Part shown: positions 9,024-17,543 of the stretch, in pieces
How positions within the stretch are numbered: the first letter of the stretch is position 1
How the letters are laid out: each line of letters begins with the position of its first letter
Source of the DNA: MED-G105 sp965263305
Lineage (GTDB): Bacteria; Pseudomonadota; Alphaproteobacteria; Caulobacterales; Parvularculaceae
Assembly (NCBI GenBank): GCA_965263305.1
Contig: OZ253666.1
Coordinates: 3,100,001-3,164,000 of the forward strand
DNA length: 64,000 bases
Reading direction: 5' to 3'
Notes under the pieces: generated by a model
What the model saw: the letters and a program-made list of their open reading frames with translations, nothing else
Told to the model about the DNA's origin: nothing
Database searches by the model: none
Program-made: the position numbers and the translations under genes

Positions 9024-9703
9024 TAAGCACTATCCCCTTCTGCGCCAGGCGAAAGAAGGAATGTTTTCGAGGCGATCAGATGGAGCGGTTCATGGGTCGC
9101 GATCAGCGCAATGCCGCCATTCTCGCAATGCTCTTCGATAATGGTTTCGACGGTGCGGGCGGACGCAGAGTCCATCGCAGCAGTGGGTTCATCCAATAGC
9201 CAACATGCACGCCCAGAAAGAAGGAGACGGGCGAGGGCGAGCCTTCGTCTTTGTCCGGCTGAAAGTGTTCTCGCCGACTGTTCAAGCATCGTCGTGAGAG
9301 ACAGACGAGAAGCAACGTCGCGAATGATCGCGTCGTCCCGGTCGGCGAGATAAAGGTCACGCCAAAAGCGAAGATTATCGCGAACAGACAAAGCGGCTTT
9401 AATCGCGTTTTCGTGGCTCAAAAGACAGGTGGCCTCAGAAGGCGTGATGATTGGGCTTTGAAGATTGTCTTTATTGTTTTCTGTGTCTTGATCTCCTATC
9501 GCCATTTCGAATTGAACTCGGCCTGTTTTTGATGGTGTAAGCCCCGCGATAATTCGCAGAAGCGTGGATTTTCCGGCGCCGTTCGCGCCTTGGAAAACAA
9601 TCGCGTCGCCGGGTGCTGCGCTTAAGGAAACGCCAGCGAATACCGTACGGTCGCCACGACCGCCCGAAAGGCCGGCGCACATTAAAGAAACGTGATGTTT
9701 CAT
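9023..9703 (-). CDS. ccmA: Cytochrome c biogenesis ATP-binding protein CcmA
   Basis: CcmA is the ABC ATPase of the CcmABCD complex. In 226 residues it shows Walker A GANGAGKST (Lys45), signature LSAGQRRRLALARLL and Walker B WLLDEPTAA, and the downstream H-loop histidine (ATHE). An acidic, polar insertion of about 25 residues (IGDQDTENNKDN and following) lies between Walker A and the Q-loop region; this is longer than in E. coli CcmA. It overlaps ccmD upstream by four bases and ccmB downstream by one. Confidence 0.95.
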   Translation of the reverse strand: MKHHVSLMCAGLSGGRGDRTVFAGVSLSAAPGDAIVFQGANGAGKSTLLRIIAGLTPSKTGRVQFEMAIGDQDTENNKDNLQSPIITPSEATCLLSHENAIKAALSVRDNLRFWRDLYLADRDDAIIRDVASRLSLTTMLEQSARTLSAGQRRRLALARLLLSGRACWLLDEPTAAMDSASARTVETIIEEHCENGGIALIATHEPLHLIASKTFLLSPGAEGDSA

Positions 9704-9936
9704 GACGGGTCGTTCGTCACATTGCGTTTTAGTGTATGCTGGTCCGGTCGTCCTTGCGCGGTATTTGGGTCTTGTCGCACCGATCGTTGAGCGGGATCGT
9801 CGTTTTCCTTAGGGCGTTTCGCTCGCGAAAAACGCGCGCGTGCGTGGAAAACAAGGGCGGTCAGCGCGAGCGCCGAAACGCCATAAGAGGACCATATAAA
9901 GAAGCCGTGGCCGCCCATGTTTAAAAATTCGATCAT
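9700..9936 (-). CDS. ccmD: Heme exporter small subunit CcmD
   Basis: CcmD is the small single-helix subunit needed to release CcmE from CcmABC. The family pattern is present: a short N-terminus with GGHGFFIWSSYGVS, one membrane helix, then a basic stretch (HARARFSRAKRPK). At 78 residues it is slightly long, with an extra polar C-terminal tail. It is the first gene of this operon, ahead of ccmA, whereas in most proteobacteria ccmD follows ccmC. Starts at Met1 or Met7 are both possible. Confidence 0.88.
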   Translation of the reverse strand: MIEFLNMGGHGFFIWSSYGVSALALTALVFHARARFSRAKRPKENDDPAQRSVRQDPNTAQGRPDQHTLKRNVTNDPS

Positions 9937-10142
9937 GACTTTCTTATGGCTGAGGAAACCCGTATTGACCAGTTAAACGAGATACAGATCTGAGCGTTAA
10001 CCGGAAACTGCTGGAAACGTCGCAACTCCGCGTAGTATCCGGTGTTTTCAAGCGTCGGTAGCATGGCCTGCGACAACCGTGCATGACGATACCCCCTCTG
10101 CGGGGATGTCAGGATTAGGGCGATCTTCGCTATAAACAAATT

Positions 10143-12158
10143 ATGATTGCTGAAGCTGGTCAAATACTGTTGCTGCTTGCCCTATGGGCGGCCCTTGCCC
10201 AGGGCGTTTTCCCCCTGATCGGCGCCCATATTGGGGATCATCGTTTGCTCCAGTTTGCCCGTGCCGCGGCTGGCGCGCAGCTTGCCCTCGTCGCGACAGC
10301 ATTTATTGCCTTATCCAATTTGCATATCGTCTCTGATTTCTCGGTGCGCAATGTTTTCGAGAATTCCCATACGGCCAAACCGTTACTTTACAAAGTGACC
10401 GGTGTTTGGGGTAATCATGAAGGATCAATGCTGCTCTGGGTACTGATCCTCGCCGCCTATGGCGGTGCGCTTGCGGCGGTATCACGGATGGCGACGCCGT
10501 TAAAAGCGCGGGCGCTCGCTGTGCAGGGTCTGGTCGCGGCGGCGTTTTTGGCGTTTGTCCTTTTCACCTCCAATCCTTTTGCGCGATTGTTTCCGGCGCC
10601 TGCCGAAGGCCAGGATTTAAATCCATTGCTGCAAGATCCCGGCCTCGCGATCCACCCGCCGTTTTTGTATCTTGGTTACGTTGGGTTTTCGATTGTCTTT
10701 GCTTTCGCTGTAGCGGGCTTAATCAGTGGGCGTATTGACGAAGTTTGGGCCCGGCAAGTTCGTCCCTTCGCATTGGCGGCATGGGGGTTTTTGACCGTCG
10801 GCATCGCTCTTGGCAGCTGGTGGGCGTATTACGAACTCGGCTGGGGCGGCTTCTGGGCTTGGGACCCGGTAGAGAATGCTTCTTTCATGCCGTGGTTAGC
10901 GGGAACGGCGTTGATCCATTCTATCAGGGTCTTAGAAGTGCGCGGGGCGTTTAAAGCATGGACGGCGCTTCTGGCGATTCTTGCCTTCTCGTTGAGTCTT
11001 GTGGGGACGTTTCTTGTGCGGTCGGGTGTATTAACTTCCGTGCACGCCTTTGCCGTGGATCCTGCGCGCGGTATTTTTATCCTGGCGATTTTAGTTGCGG
11101 CGACTGGCGGCGGGCTGACGTTGTTTGCGTTGCGGGCGAACGCGCTTTTTTCAGGTGATCAAAGAGATGGACCGACCTTTGGCGCCATTAGTCGGGAAGG
11201 GGGGCTCCTCGCCAATAACGTGATGCTGACGGCGGCCACCGCCACGGTTTTTTTAGGGACGTTCTATCCGTTGTTTGCGGAAGTAACGACGGGAACAAAG
11301 TTATCCGTCGGCGCGCCATATTTTAATATCGCCTTTAACCCGTTGGCCTTGTTGATGGTGCTTGTCATGGCGCCGGCTTCGGTTCTTGCCTGGAAGCGCG
11401 GTAACCTCACCCGGGCGGTGCGCCAATTATGGCCGGCTCTCCTGGCGGGAGGCGCGGTGATGATTCTGGCGTTGTTTCTAACCGCGCCAAAATCGGTGAT
11501 GGCGATCCTGGGGGCCGCGCTGGCCGCGACAATGGGTGTTGGCGTGATCGTCGATATCTTCCGTAGAGTGGATATTCGCCGATCGGGCGCGCTCGTAAGA
11601 TTTTTACGGTTGCCGAAGAGTTATCTCGCGATGTCCGCCGCCCATATTGGCGTTGCCTTGGTGATGTTGGGCGCCATTGGCGCTGGCGCGTGGCATAGCG
11701 AGGAGATTGTTTATTTAAAGGAAGGCGAGACCATCGCAATTGGGGGCTACGAGGCGACCATGACTTCCGTTGAGGAGATTGACGGCCCCAATTACGTGGC
11801 GCAGCGCGCGAATTTCGATGTTACCCGTGGGGCGCAGGGCGCTGGTTTTAATCTTTCGACGGAACGGCGTTTCTATCCGGTGCGGGGCATGCAGACGACC
11901 GAAGCCGGGATTAAGACACTTTTGTCGGGAGATGTTTACCTAACCCTTGGCGATTTCGCCCCAGAGCGTGGATGGGTGGTGCGTGCCTGGGTGCGCCCGC
12001 TGACGGTTTGGATGTGGATCGGCGCGGGCTTTATGGCGATGGGCGCAGCGATTGGTCTTTTCGGGGCGGCGGCGCCCATTAAAAGACGCATCAAAGCGCC
12101 AATTGCCCAGAGCGCCGATATAAACGCCAAAGAGAACGTTGGGGTTGGCGCAGCATGA
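10143..12158 (+). CDS. ccmF: Heme lyase subunit CcmF
   Basis: CcmF is the large membrane component of the cytochrome c heme ligase. The 671-residue protein has many predicted membrane helices and the extended WWD motif (LGWGGFWAWDPVENASFMPWL region), with flanking histidines such as GNHEGSM. A periplasmic domain lies near residues 520-600 before the last helix. It starts the plus-strand operon ccmF-G-H-I and is divergent from ccmD across 206 bases. It overlaps ccmG by four bases. Confidence 0.96.
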   Translation: MIAEAGQILLLLALWAALAQGVFPLIGAHIGDHRLLQFARAAAGAQLALVATAFIALSNLHIVSDFSVRNVFENSHTAKPLLYKVTGVWGNHEGSMLLWVLILAAYGGALAAVSRMATPLKARALAVQGLVAAAFLAFVLFTSNPFARLFPAPAEGQDLNPLLQDPGLAIHPPFLYLGYVGFSIVFAFAVAGLISGRIDEVWARQVRPFALAAWGFLTVGIALGSWWAYYELGWGGFWAWDPVENASFMPWLAGTALIHSIRVLEVRGAFKAWTALLAILAFSLSLVGTFLVRSGVLTSVHAFAVDPARGIFILAILVAATGGGLTLFALRANALFSGDQRDGPTFGAISREGGLLANNVMLTAATATVFLGTFYPLFAEVTTGTKLSVGAPYFNIAFNPLALLMVLVMAPASVLAWKRGNLTRAVRQLWPALLAGGAVMILALFLTAPKSVMAILGAALAATMGVGVIVDIFRRVDIRRSGALVRFLRLPKSYLAMSAAHIGVALVMLGAIGAGAWHSEEIVYLKEGETIAIGGYEATMTSVEEIDGPNYVAQRANFDVTRGAQGAGFNLSTERRFYPVRGMQTTEAGIKTLLSGDVYLTLGDFAPERGWVVRAWVRPLTVWMWIGAGFMAMGAAIGLFGAAAPIKRRIKAPIAQSADINAKENVGVGAA

Positions 12159-12697
12159 GAAAGGCTCTTTTCTTTGCGCCCCTGGTCCTCTTTCTCATGG
12201 CCATCGGTTATTTCGCCATCGGGCTGAACCGTGATCCGGCCTATATCCCATCCATGCTCATTGATCGGCCGACGCCGGTTTTTGACCTTCCCGCGATTGA
12301 GGGGCGTACGGAGGGGCTTTCTAGCGGCGATTTATCTGAAAACGTTTCCCTGTTGAACGTCTTCGGATCGTGGTGCATCTCTTGCGAGGTTGAGCACCCC
12401 ATACTTCTTCGGATAGAGGCCGAGGGCGTTGCGCCAATTTACGGATTAAATTGGAAAGACAAGCCCGGGGCCGGCGCAGCCTGGTTGGAACGCCGGGGCG
12501 ATCCTTATGCGAAAATCGGCGATGATGCAGATGGGCGCACCGCCATCGATTTCGGCGTCACCGGCGCGCCGGAAACATTCGTCATCGATCGGCGCGGCCG
12601 GGTTCGCTACAAACATGTCGGTCCGATTACCGCAGAAGAATGGACCACCGTCTTGCGGCCCATGATTGAGGATTTGCAAAATGCGCCCATTGACTAA
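12155..12697 (+). CDS. ccmG: Thiol:disulfide interchange protein CcmG (DsbE)
   Basis: CcmG is a membrane-anchored periplasmic thioredoxin that reduces apocytochrome c cysteines before heme attachment. It has 180 residues: an N-terminal anchor at about 7-25, then a thioredoxin fold with the active site WCISC (Cys74 and Cys77) followed by E and P, the GxWCxxCxxE pattern of CcmG. The cis-Pro region is GAPETF. It overlaps ccmF and ccmH, indicating translational coupling. Confidence 0.95.
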   Translation: MRKALFFAPLVLFLMAIGYFAIGLNRDPAYIPSMLIDRPTPVFDLPAIEGRTEGLSSGDLSENVSLLNVFGSWCISCEVEHPILLRIEAEGVAPIYGLNWKDKPGAGAAWLERRGDPYAKIGDDADGRTAIDFGVTGAPETFVIDRRGRVRYKHVGPITAEEWTTVLRPMIEDLQNAPID

Positions 12698-13187
12698 TCG
12701 TTTTTTTGCCGTGTTGGCGATCGCGATGTGCATCGCTTTCGCGCCCCAGGCCGCCTTCGCTGTCGACCCTGATGAAGTGCTTGACGACCCTGCGTTGGAA
12801 ACACGGGCGCGGGCCATCAGCCGGGAACTGCGCTGCGTGGTCTGCCAAAGCGAAAGCATTGATGATTCCTCGGCGCCGCTGGCGAAGGACCTACGTCTGC
12901 TGGTGCGCGAGCGATTGTTGGCCGGTGACGATGACAAGGCTGTGGTCGACTACGTGGTGGCCCGCTACGGGGAGTATGTGCTGCTGAAGCCGCGGGTGAC
13001 GCTGTCGACATTGCTCCTCTGGGGGGCGCCAGTGTTGTTTCTTGGATTGGGCGTCGGTGGGGCCATTCTTGCTCTCCGCCAGCCCCGTCCGCCGTCGGAG
13101 AGGGCCATGGCAGATGCAGAACGGGCAGCGGCGCCGGAATTTTCTCAAGATGATCGCGCGCGGTTGCAACGACTTTTATCTCGATAA
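12681..13187 (+). CDS. ccmH: Cytochrome c-type biogenesis protein CcmH
   Basis: CcmH is the periplasmic oxidoreductase part of the heme ligase. From the ATG at 12681 the protein has 168 residues: a signal peptide ending AAFA, then the LRCVVCQ motif (Cys52 and Cys55), a three-helix domain and a C-terminal membrane helix. The ATG is preferred over TTG 12666 because it gives a clean signal peptide; it overlaps the ccmG stop by 17 bases. The C-terminal tail is charged and cytoplasmic. Confidence 0.94.
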   Translation: MRPLTNRFFAVLAIAMCIAFAPQAAFAVDPDEVLDDPALETRARAISRELRCVVCQSESIDDSSAPLAKDLRLLVRERLLAGDDDKAVVDYVVARYGEYVLLKPRVTLSTLLLWGAPVLFLGLGVGGAILALRQPRPPSERAMADAERAAAPEFSQDDRARLQRLLSR

Positions 13188-13196
13188 GGCGGGGCT

Positions 13197-14192
13197 ATGA
13201 CGTGGCATTTTCTTCTTTTGGCGGTGTTCATCTGCCTGGCATTTTTTGCTGTCTTGTTGCCGCCGCTGGTCCGCGGGTGGCGGCGTCGGCAAACAGGTGA
13301 TGGGACGGGGCTTTCCAATCCTGGCGTGAATGACCAGACCCAGCACGAGCAGAGTGCGGTGCTGCGCGCTCGCTTATCGCGGATAGAGGCGGACCGGGAA
13401 GCCGGATTCATAAACGATACCGAGGCGGCCGAAGCGATCCATGAAGCCGAACGCGGCGCTCTCAAGGCTCTTGATGCGGCGGACGCCAATAAAACAACGA
13501 CCGACGGAAGTCTCGGCCCATCGCCGTCCAATCTGCGCGCCGCCCGTTTCAGCCGCATGGCGGCGGTTGGTTTTATCGTTTTAGCGCCGTTAATGGCGGT
13601 GTTAGTGTATCCTTTGATCGGAGCCCCATCAAAAATCGCGCAGCTGGAACAAGCGCCGCCGGGTGCTGTTGCGCCATCATCCGCGCAAACACCGGCGGAG
13701 GCGATCGCGAGTTTGTCCCCGGCGGATCGTCAGGCCGCCATTGAAAACATGGTGGATGGGCTTGCCGCCCGCTTGAGTGCGGCGCCTGAAGATATCGATG
13801 GCTGGCGAATGCTTGCGCGATCGCAATTGGTGTTGGGCCGGGGCGCCGATAGCGCGGAAAGCTGGCGACAGTTGTTAGGATTGGTCGATGGCGATCGCGA
13901 TGATTGGCTAGGGTTCGCCAATGCGCGCATCGCGACGGAGGAGGCTGGCGCCTTCCCGATTGATGACGAGTTTATGACCATCCTTACAGAAATCGATGCA
14001 CGCCAACCGGGCAATCCCTTGGTGCAGTTTTACCGTGCTGGCGCACTACTACAGCAAGGCGATGCACTAGGCGCCGCCTCCCTATGGCGTGACCTTCTGA
14101 ACAAGTTGCCGGAAGATGCGCCGGTACGCGGCGCTTTGAAGTCACTCATTCGTGAAGCCGAAGACGCGCAATCCAAATCCTCCCCACGCTGA
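13197..14192 (+). CDS. ccmI: Cytochrome c-type biogenesis protein CcmI
   Basis: CcmI binds the C-terminus of apocytochrome c and hands it to CcmF/H. The 331-residue protein has the family layout: membrane helix at residues 4-24, a cytoplasmic basic and coiled-coil-like loop (RARLSRIEADREAGFI and the Glu/Ala-rich stretch after it), a second helix near 120-140, then a periplasmic TPR-like region (DGWRMLARSQLVLGR and similar helical pairs). It ends the ccmFGHI operon; the next gene is 213 bases downstream. Confidence 0.9.
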   Translation: MTWHFLLLAVFICLAFFAVLLPPLVRGWRRRQTGDGTGLSNPGVNDQTQHEQSAVLRARLSRIEADREAGFINDTEAAEAIHEAERGALKALDAADANKTTTDGSLGPSPSNLRAARFSRMAAVGFIVLAPLMAVLVYPLIGAPSKIAQLEQAPPGAVAPSSAQTPAEAIASLSPADRQAAIENMVDGLAARLSAAPEDIDGWRMLARSQLVLGRGADSAESWRQLLGLVDGDRDDWLGFANARIATEEAGAFPIDDEFMTILTEIDARQPGNPLVQFYRAGALLQQGDALGAASLWRDLLNKLPEDAPVRGALKSLIREAEDAQSKSSPR

Positions 14193-14306
14193 CGGCGTCA
14201 CTCCAGCTCTTCACAAAAGTTAGAGCGACCTGCTTCTCGTCTTGAAAAGAAAACCATTCACCGCAATTCATAGCGCCACGGGTTGCAAACAACCCATCGC
14301 TGCGTT

Positions 14307-14331
14307 CTACAGATGTAGTATGACATTTGTC
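14307..14331. promoter_or_regulatory. CopY/BlaI-like double dyad before the RND operon
   Basis: Two dyads lie 75-99 bases before the efflux gene: CTACAGATGTAG (14307-14318, containing TACA-N2-TGTA) and GACATTTGTC (14322-14331), with centres 14 bases apart. TACAnnTGTA is the known core of CopY/MecI/BlaI repressor operators. A possible promoter, TTGCAA 14283-14288 and TCTACA 14306-14311 with a 17-base spacer, overlaps the first dyad. The regulator gene is not in the window. Confidence 0.4.
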
Positions 14332-14405
14332 GCATCTTTTGATTCGTGGCGGCTGTAGCACAAAAAGTGTCTGAAAAACGGGCGCTAACCTAAGAGGAGC
14401 GCGGA

Positions 14406-17400
14406 ATGGGTCTTACCAAGCTGTGCTTGAAAAACCCCGCCGCCGTGGCGGTTACATTAGCCGTCATCGCTTTATTCGGCGCGATGTCTGCCCAGCGCCT
14501 CCCGGTGCAATTGTTCCCGAATATCGAACGGCCCGTGCTCGGTATCTGGACAGGATGGCGCGCCGCTTCGCCGCGGGAAGTCGAAGCTGAAATCATTGAA
14601 CCCATAGAACGCGAATTGCGTGGAATGGCTGGACTTAGGACCATGCAATCCCGCTCAAACGCCGGCGGTGGTTTCATTAGTCTCGAATTCGCTCTTGGTA
14701 CGGATATGGACGCCGCGTTTGCGGAAGTCACCGGCCGCTTACAACAAGTGCGGGGCCTGCCGGCGGATGCAGACCGCCCACGGGTTCAAAACAATGGCGG
14801 CGGCGGTAACGGCCAAACGCTCATCTTCCTGTTCCTGCAACGATTGCCTGGCAACAATGTTGAGAATTTCGCGCTCGCAGAGTTCGCAGAAACCACGATA
14901 CGTCCGCAGCTTGAAGCCATCGAAGGCGTCGGCGGCGTGGATGTGGATAGCGACTATGGCGAGAGCATCATTAAAGTCGAATTTGATCCATTCCGCGCGG
15001 CGGAGCGCGGCGTCACCATCGATGACATTGTTCAGACAGTGAACCGATCTTCGGATGTAACGGGTGGTTCGGTCGAAGTTGGGCGGCGAGACTATACTCT
15101 GCGTTTTGAAGGGCGTTTTACTGCGGATCAATTGCGGGACCATATCCTGGCTTGGCGAAATGGTGCGCCCGTAAGGCTCGGTGATATCGCCACGATTAGC
15201 GTTGGCCCGGATGGTGGCTCGGGCGCTGTTTATCAAAATGGCAACCCGGCGATTGGCATGCGCTTGGTTCGAGATCCCGGCGCGAATACCCTTGAAGTAA
15301 TTGACGCTGTCACCGCAGTTCTTGATGAGATGAATGCGGGCCCCCTCGAGGAGTTGGGCTATGCCATTCATAAAAGTTTTGACCCCTCGGTTTTTATTAA
15401 AAGAGCGATTGCCCTTTTGACAGGCAATCTTGTGATTGGGGTTTTATTAGCGATCGGCGCTCTGTGGCTCTTCCTGCGACGCATCTCTGCCACCCTCTTG
15501 ATCGCTGGAGCCATACCGGCCTCTTTGCTCGCCACAGTCGCCGTTCTGGGCCTCGCTGATCGAACGATTAATGTGATCTCTCTTGCGGGGCTCGCCTTTG
15601 CCACCGGCATGGTTCTCGACGCGGCCATCGTTGTCTTGGAGAATTTCGTTCGTTTACGTGATACAGGCGCAAAACCGACCGTCGCAGCAAAGCGCGCCGT
15701 CGCGCAGGTGTCCGGCGCTCTTTTCGCCTCCACGGTGACGACTGTCGCCGTTTTTCTACCAGTGGTCTTTTTTGAAGATGTGGAAGGGCAGTTGTTCGCC
15801 GATTTGGCGATGACGATCGCGATCGCCGTTGCCTTCAGTTTTCTTGTTGCGATAACCGTGCTGCCAACAGGGGCGATGTTGTTCTTGAAAGGCGAAAAGC
15901 GCTCACCAAAAAACGAAGGTGAACGGGACGCAACTTTCGCTGATAGGCTTGCTGCCTTCATTTTGATGCTGACTGGATCAAAGGGACGTCGGTATGGATG
16001 GATTGCGACCCTCATCGTCTTTCCAATTGCCGTCAGCTTTGTCCTCTGGCCCCAGCTAAATTATTTACCGCCGGTAAAACGCGACGCGATTGATGGATTT
16101 ATTTCTTTTCCATCGGGCGCTAATGCAAATGTGGTTCGTGAAGAGTTTTTAGAAGTCGTGGTCGACCGGCTGCAACCCTATATGGATGGTGAAAAAGAAC
16201 CGGCGCTTAGAAACTATTATCTATTCTCCGGCGCTTTTGGGGGCAGCATCGGTATCCGAGCGAAGGATCAGTCTCGAATTCAGGAACTGAACCGTATCGT
16301 GAATGAGGAAATTCTAGCGGGATTTCCAGATACGCGGGTGTTTGCGCAACAAGGTGATCTGTTCGGTCAATTTGGCGGAAACGCAGCCATTCGGCTCAAT
16401 CTGCAAGCGGCTGATTTTGACGCTCTGGGGAACGCTGTACCCGAAGTAATTGAAATTATAGAAGCGGCGTTGCCTGGTGCAGCCGTATGGCCTAACCCTG
16501 ATCCGCAAATCGTCAATCCTGAAATACGTCTTGTCCCCAATGATCGGCGTATCGCCGAAGTTGGACTAACGCGGGAGAGCGTCGCCCGCGCTGTGCGGGC
16601 GCTTGGGGATGGCCTCTGGCTTGGTGAATTCTTCCACGAAGACGGGCGACTTGATATCTTTTTGAAGTCGACAGATTGGGGCACCCCGGAATATTTAAAT
16701 CAGGCGCCGATCGCCACGCCAGGCGGTGCCGTGGTTCCCTTAGGAGAGCTTGCCTCAATTACACGTAGTGTTGGACCGCAGCGCATTCAGCGGATCGACA
16801 GTCGCCGCACAATCTCCCTCGGGATCAACCCACCGCCGGGAATGGCTTTGGGCGAAGTGTTGAAAGCCGTCCGCGATAACGCTGATGCGGATATCCGCGC
16901 CGTATTACCGGAAGGCGCCAATGTCATCTACGCTGGTGAAGCAGACGCTCTGGCGCGTGCTGCTGAAAATCTCGGTGGAAACTTTTTGTTAGCGACAGTA
17001 ATCCTGTTTCTCATTCTGGCGGCGTTGTTTAAATCCCTGCGCGACGCCGCGCTCGTCGTCATTTGCCTGCCCATGGCGGCTGTTGGCGGTATCATCGCCA
17101 TCAGGGTGCTGAGCCTTATCAACCCAACACCCCTTGATCTCCTTGGGATGATTGGTTTTATCATTTTGCTTGGCCTTGTGGTGAACAATGCGATTTTACT
17201 CGTGGCGCAAACCCGCGCGTCAGAGCGATCGGGGCTTTCGCGCCGTGACGCGGTGCACGAAGCGTTATCGTTGCGCATTCGGCCGATTTTCATGTCCACC
17301 ATTACGTCCCTAATGGGTATGGCGCCGCTTGTGTTGTCGCCAGGCGCTGGCAGCTTGATCTATCGCGGTCTTGCGACCGTGATTGTCGGCGGGATGGCGA

Positions 17401-17540
17401 TTTCAACATTATTCACCCTCGTGCTGTTGCCTGCTCTGTTGCAATTGGGCGCACCAAGAAAATCCATCACGAACGCCATTAATACGTATGGAGATGCGCG
17501 TCATGACGCGCCACTACCATCTCTTCAGCCTGCCGAATAA
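14406..17540 (+). CDS. RND-family efflux transporter permease
   Basis: This is an inner-membrane RND pump of AcrB-like build: 1044 residues, one helix at 13-30, a large periplasmic loop, helices from about 335, a second periplasmic loop and the last helix group. The N-terminal porter sequence PVQLFPNIERPVLGI and the SPREVEAEIIEPIERELRG segment are typical. In TM4 the motif is GMVLDAAIVVLEN, with Asp405 kept but the second Asp of AcrB replaced by Ala406; in TM10 the AcrB lysine is Asn927. The substrate cannot be predicted. It is followed after 3 bases by its membrane-fusion partner; no TolC gene is present. Confidence 0.92.
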   Translation: MGLTKLCLKNPAAVAVTLAVIALFGAMSAQRLPVQLFPNIERPVLGIWTGWRAASPREVEAEIIEPIERELRGMAGLRTMQSRSNAGGGFISLEFALGTDMDAAFAEVTGRLQQVRGLPADADRPRVQNNGGGGNGQTLIFLFLQRLPGNNVENFALAEFAETTIRPQLEAIEGVGGVDVDSDYGESIIKVEFDPFRAAERGVTIDDIVQTVNRSSDVTGGSVEVGRRDYTLRFEGRFTADQLRDHILAWRNGAPVRLGDIATISVGPDGGSGAVYQNGNPAIGMRLVRDPGANTLEVIDAVTAVLDEMNAGPLEELGYAIHKSFDPSVFIKRAIALLTGNLVIGVLLAIGALWLFLRRISATLLIAGAIPASLLATVAVLGLADRTINVISLAGLAFATGMVLDAAIVVLENFVRLRDTGAKPTVAAKRAVAQVSGALFASTVTTVAVFLPVVFFEDVEGQLFADLAMTIAIAVAFSFLVAITVLPTGAMLFLKGEKRSPKNEGERDATFADRLAAFILMLTGSKGRRYGWIATLIVFPIAVSFVLWPQLNYLPPVKRDAIDGFISFPSGANANVVREEFLEVVVDRLQPYMDGEKEPALRNYYLFSGAFGGSIGIRAKDQSRIQELNRIVNEEILAGFPDTRVFAQQGDLFGQFGGNAAIRLNLQAADFDALGNAVPEVIEIIEAALPGAAVWPNPDPQIVNPEIRLVPNDRRIAEVGLTRESVARAVRALGDGLWLGEFFHEDGRLDIFLKSTDWGTPEYLNQAPIATPGGAVVPLGELASITRSVGPQRIQRIDSRRTISLGINPPPGMALGEVLKAVRDNADADIRAVLPEGANVIYAGEADALARAAENLGGNFLLATVILFLILAALFKSLRDAALVVICLPMAAVGGIIAIRVLSLINPTPLDLLGMIGFIILLGLVVNNAILLVAQTRASERSGLSRRDAVHEALSLRIRPIFMSTITSLMGMAPLVLSPGAGSLIYRGLATVIVGGMAISTLFTLVLLPALLQLGAPRKSITNAINTYGDARHDAPLPSLQPAE

Positions 17541-17543
17541 AGG

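Noticed and set aside
9949..9996. A 15-codon frame between ccmD and ccmF
   Set aside because: It is too short and has no conserved features; the interval is better read as a divergent promoter region.
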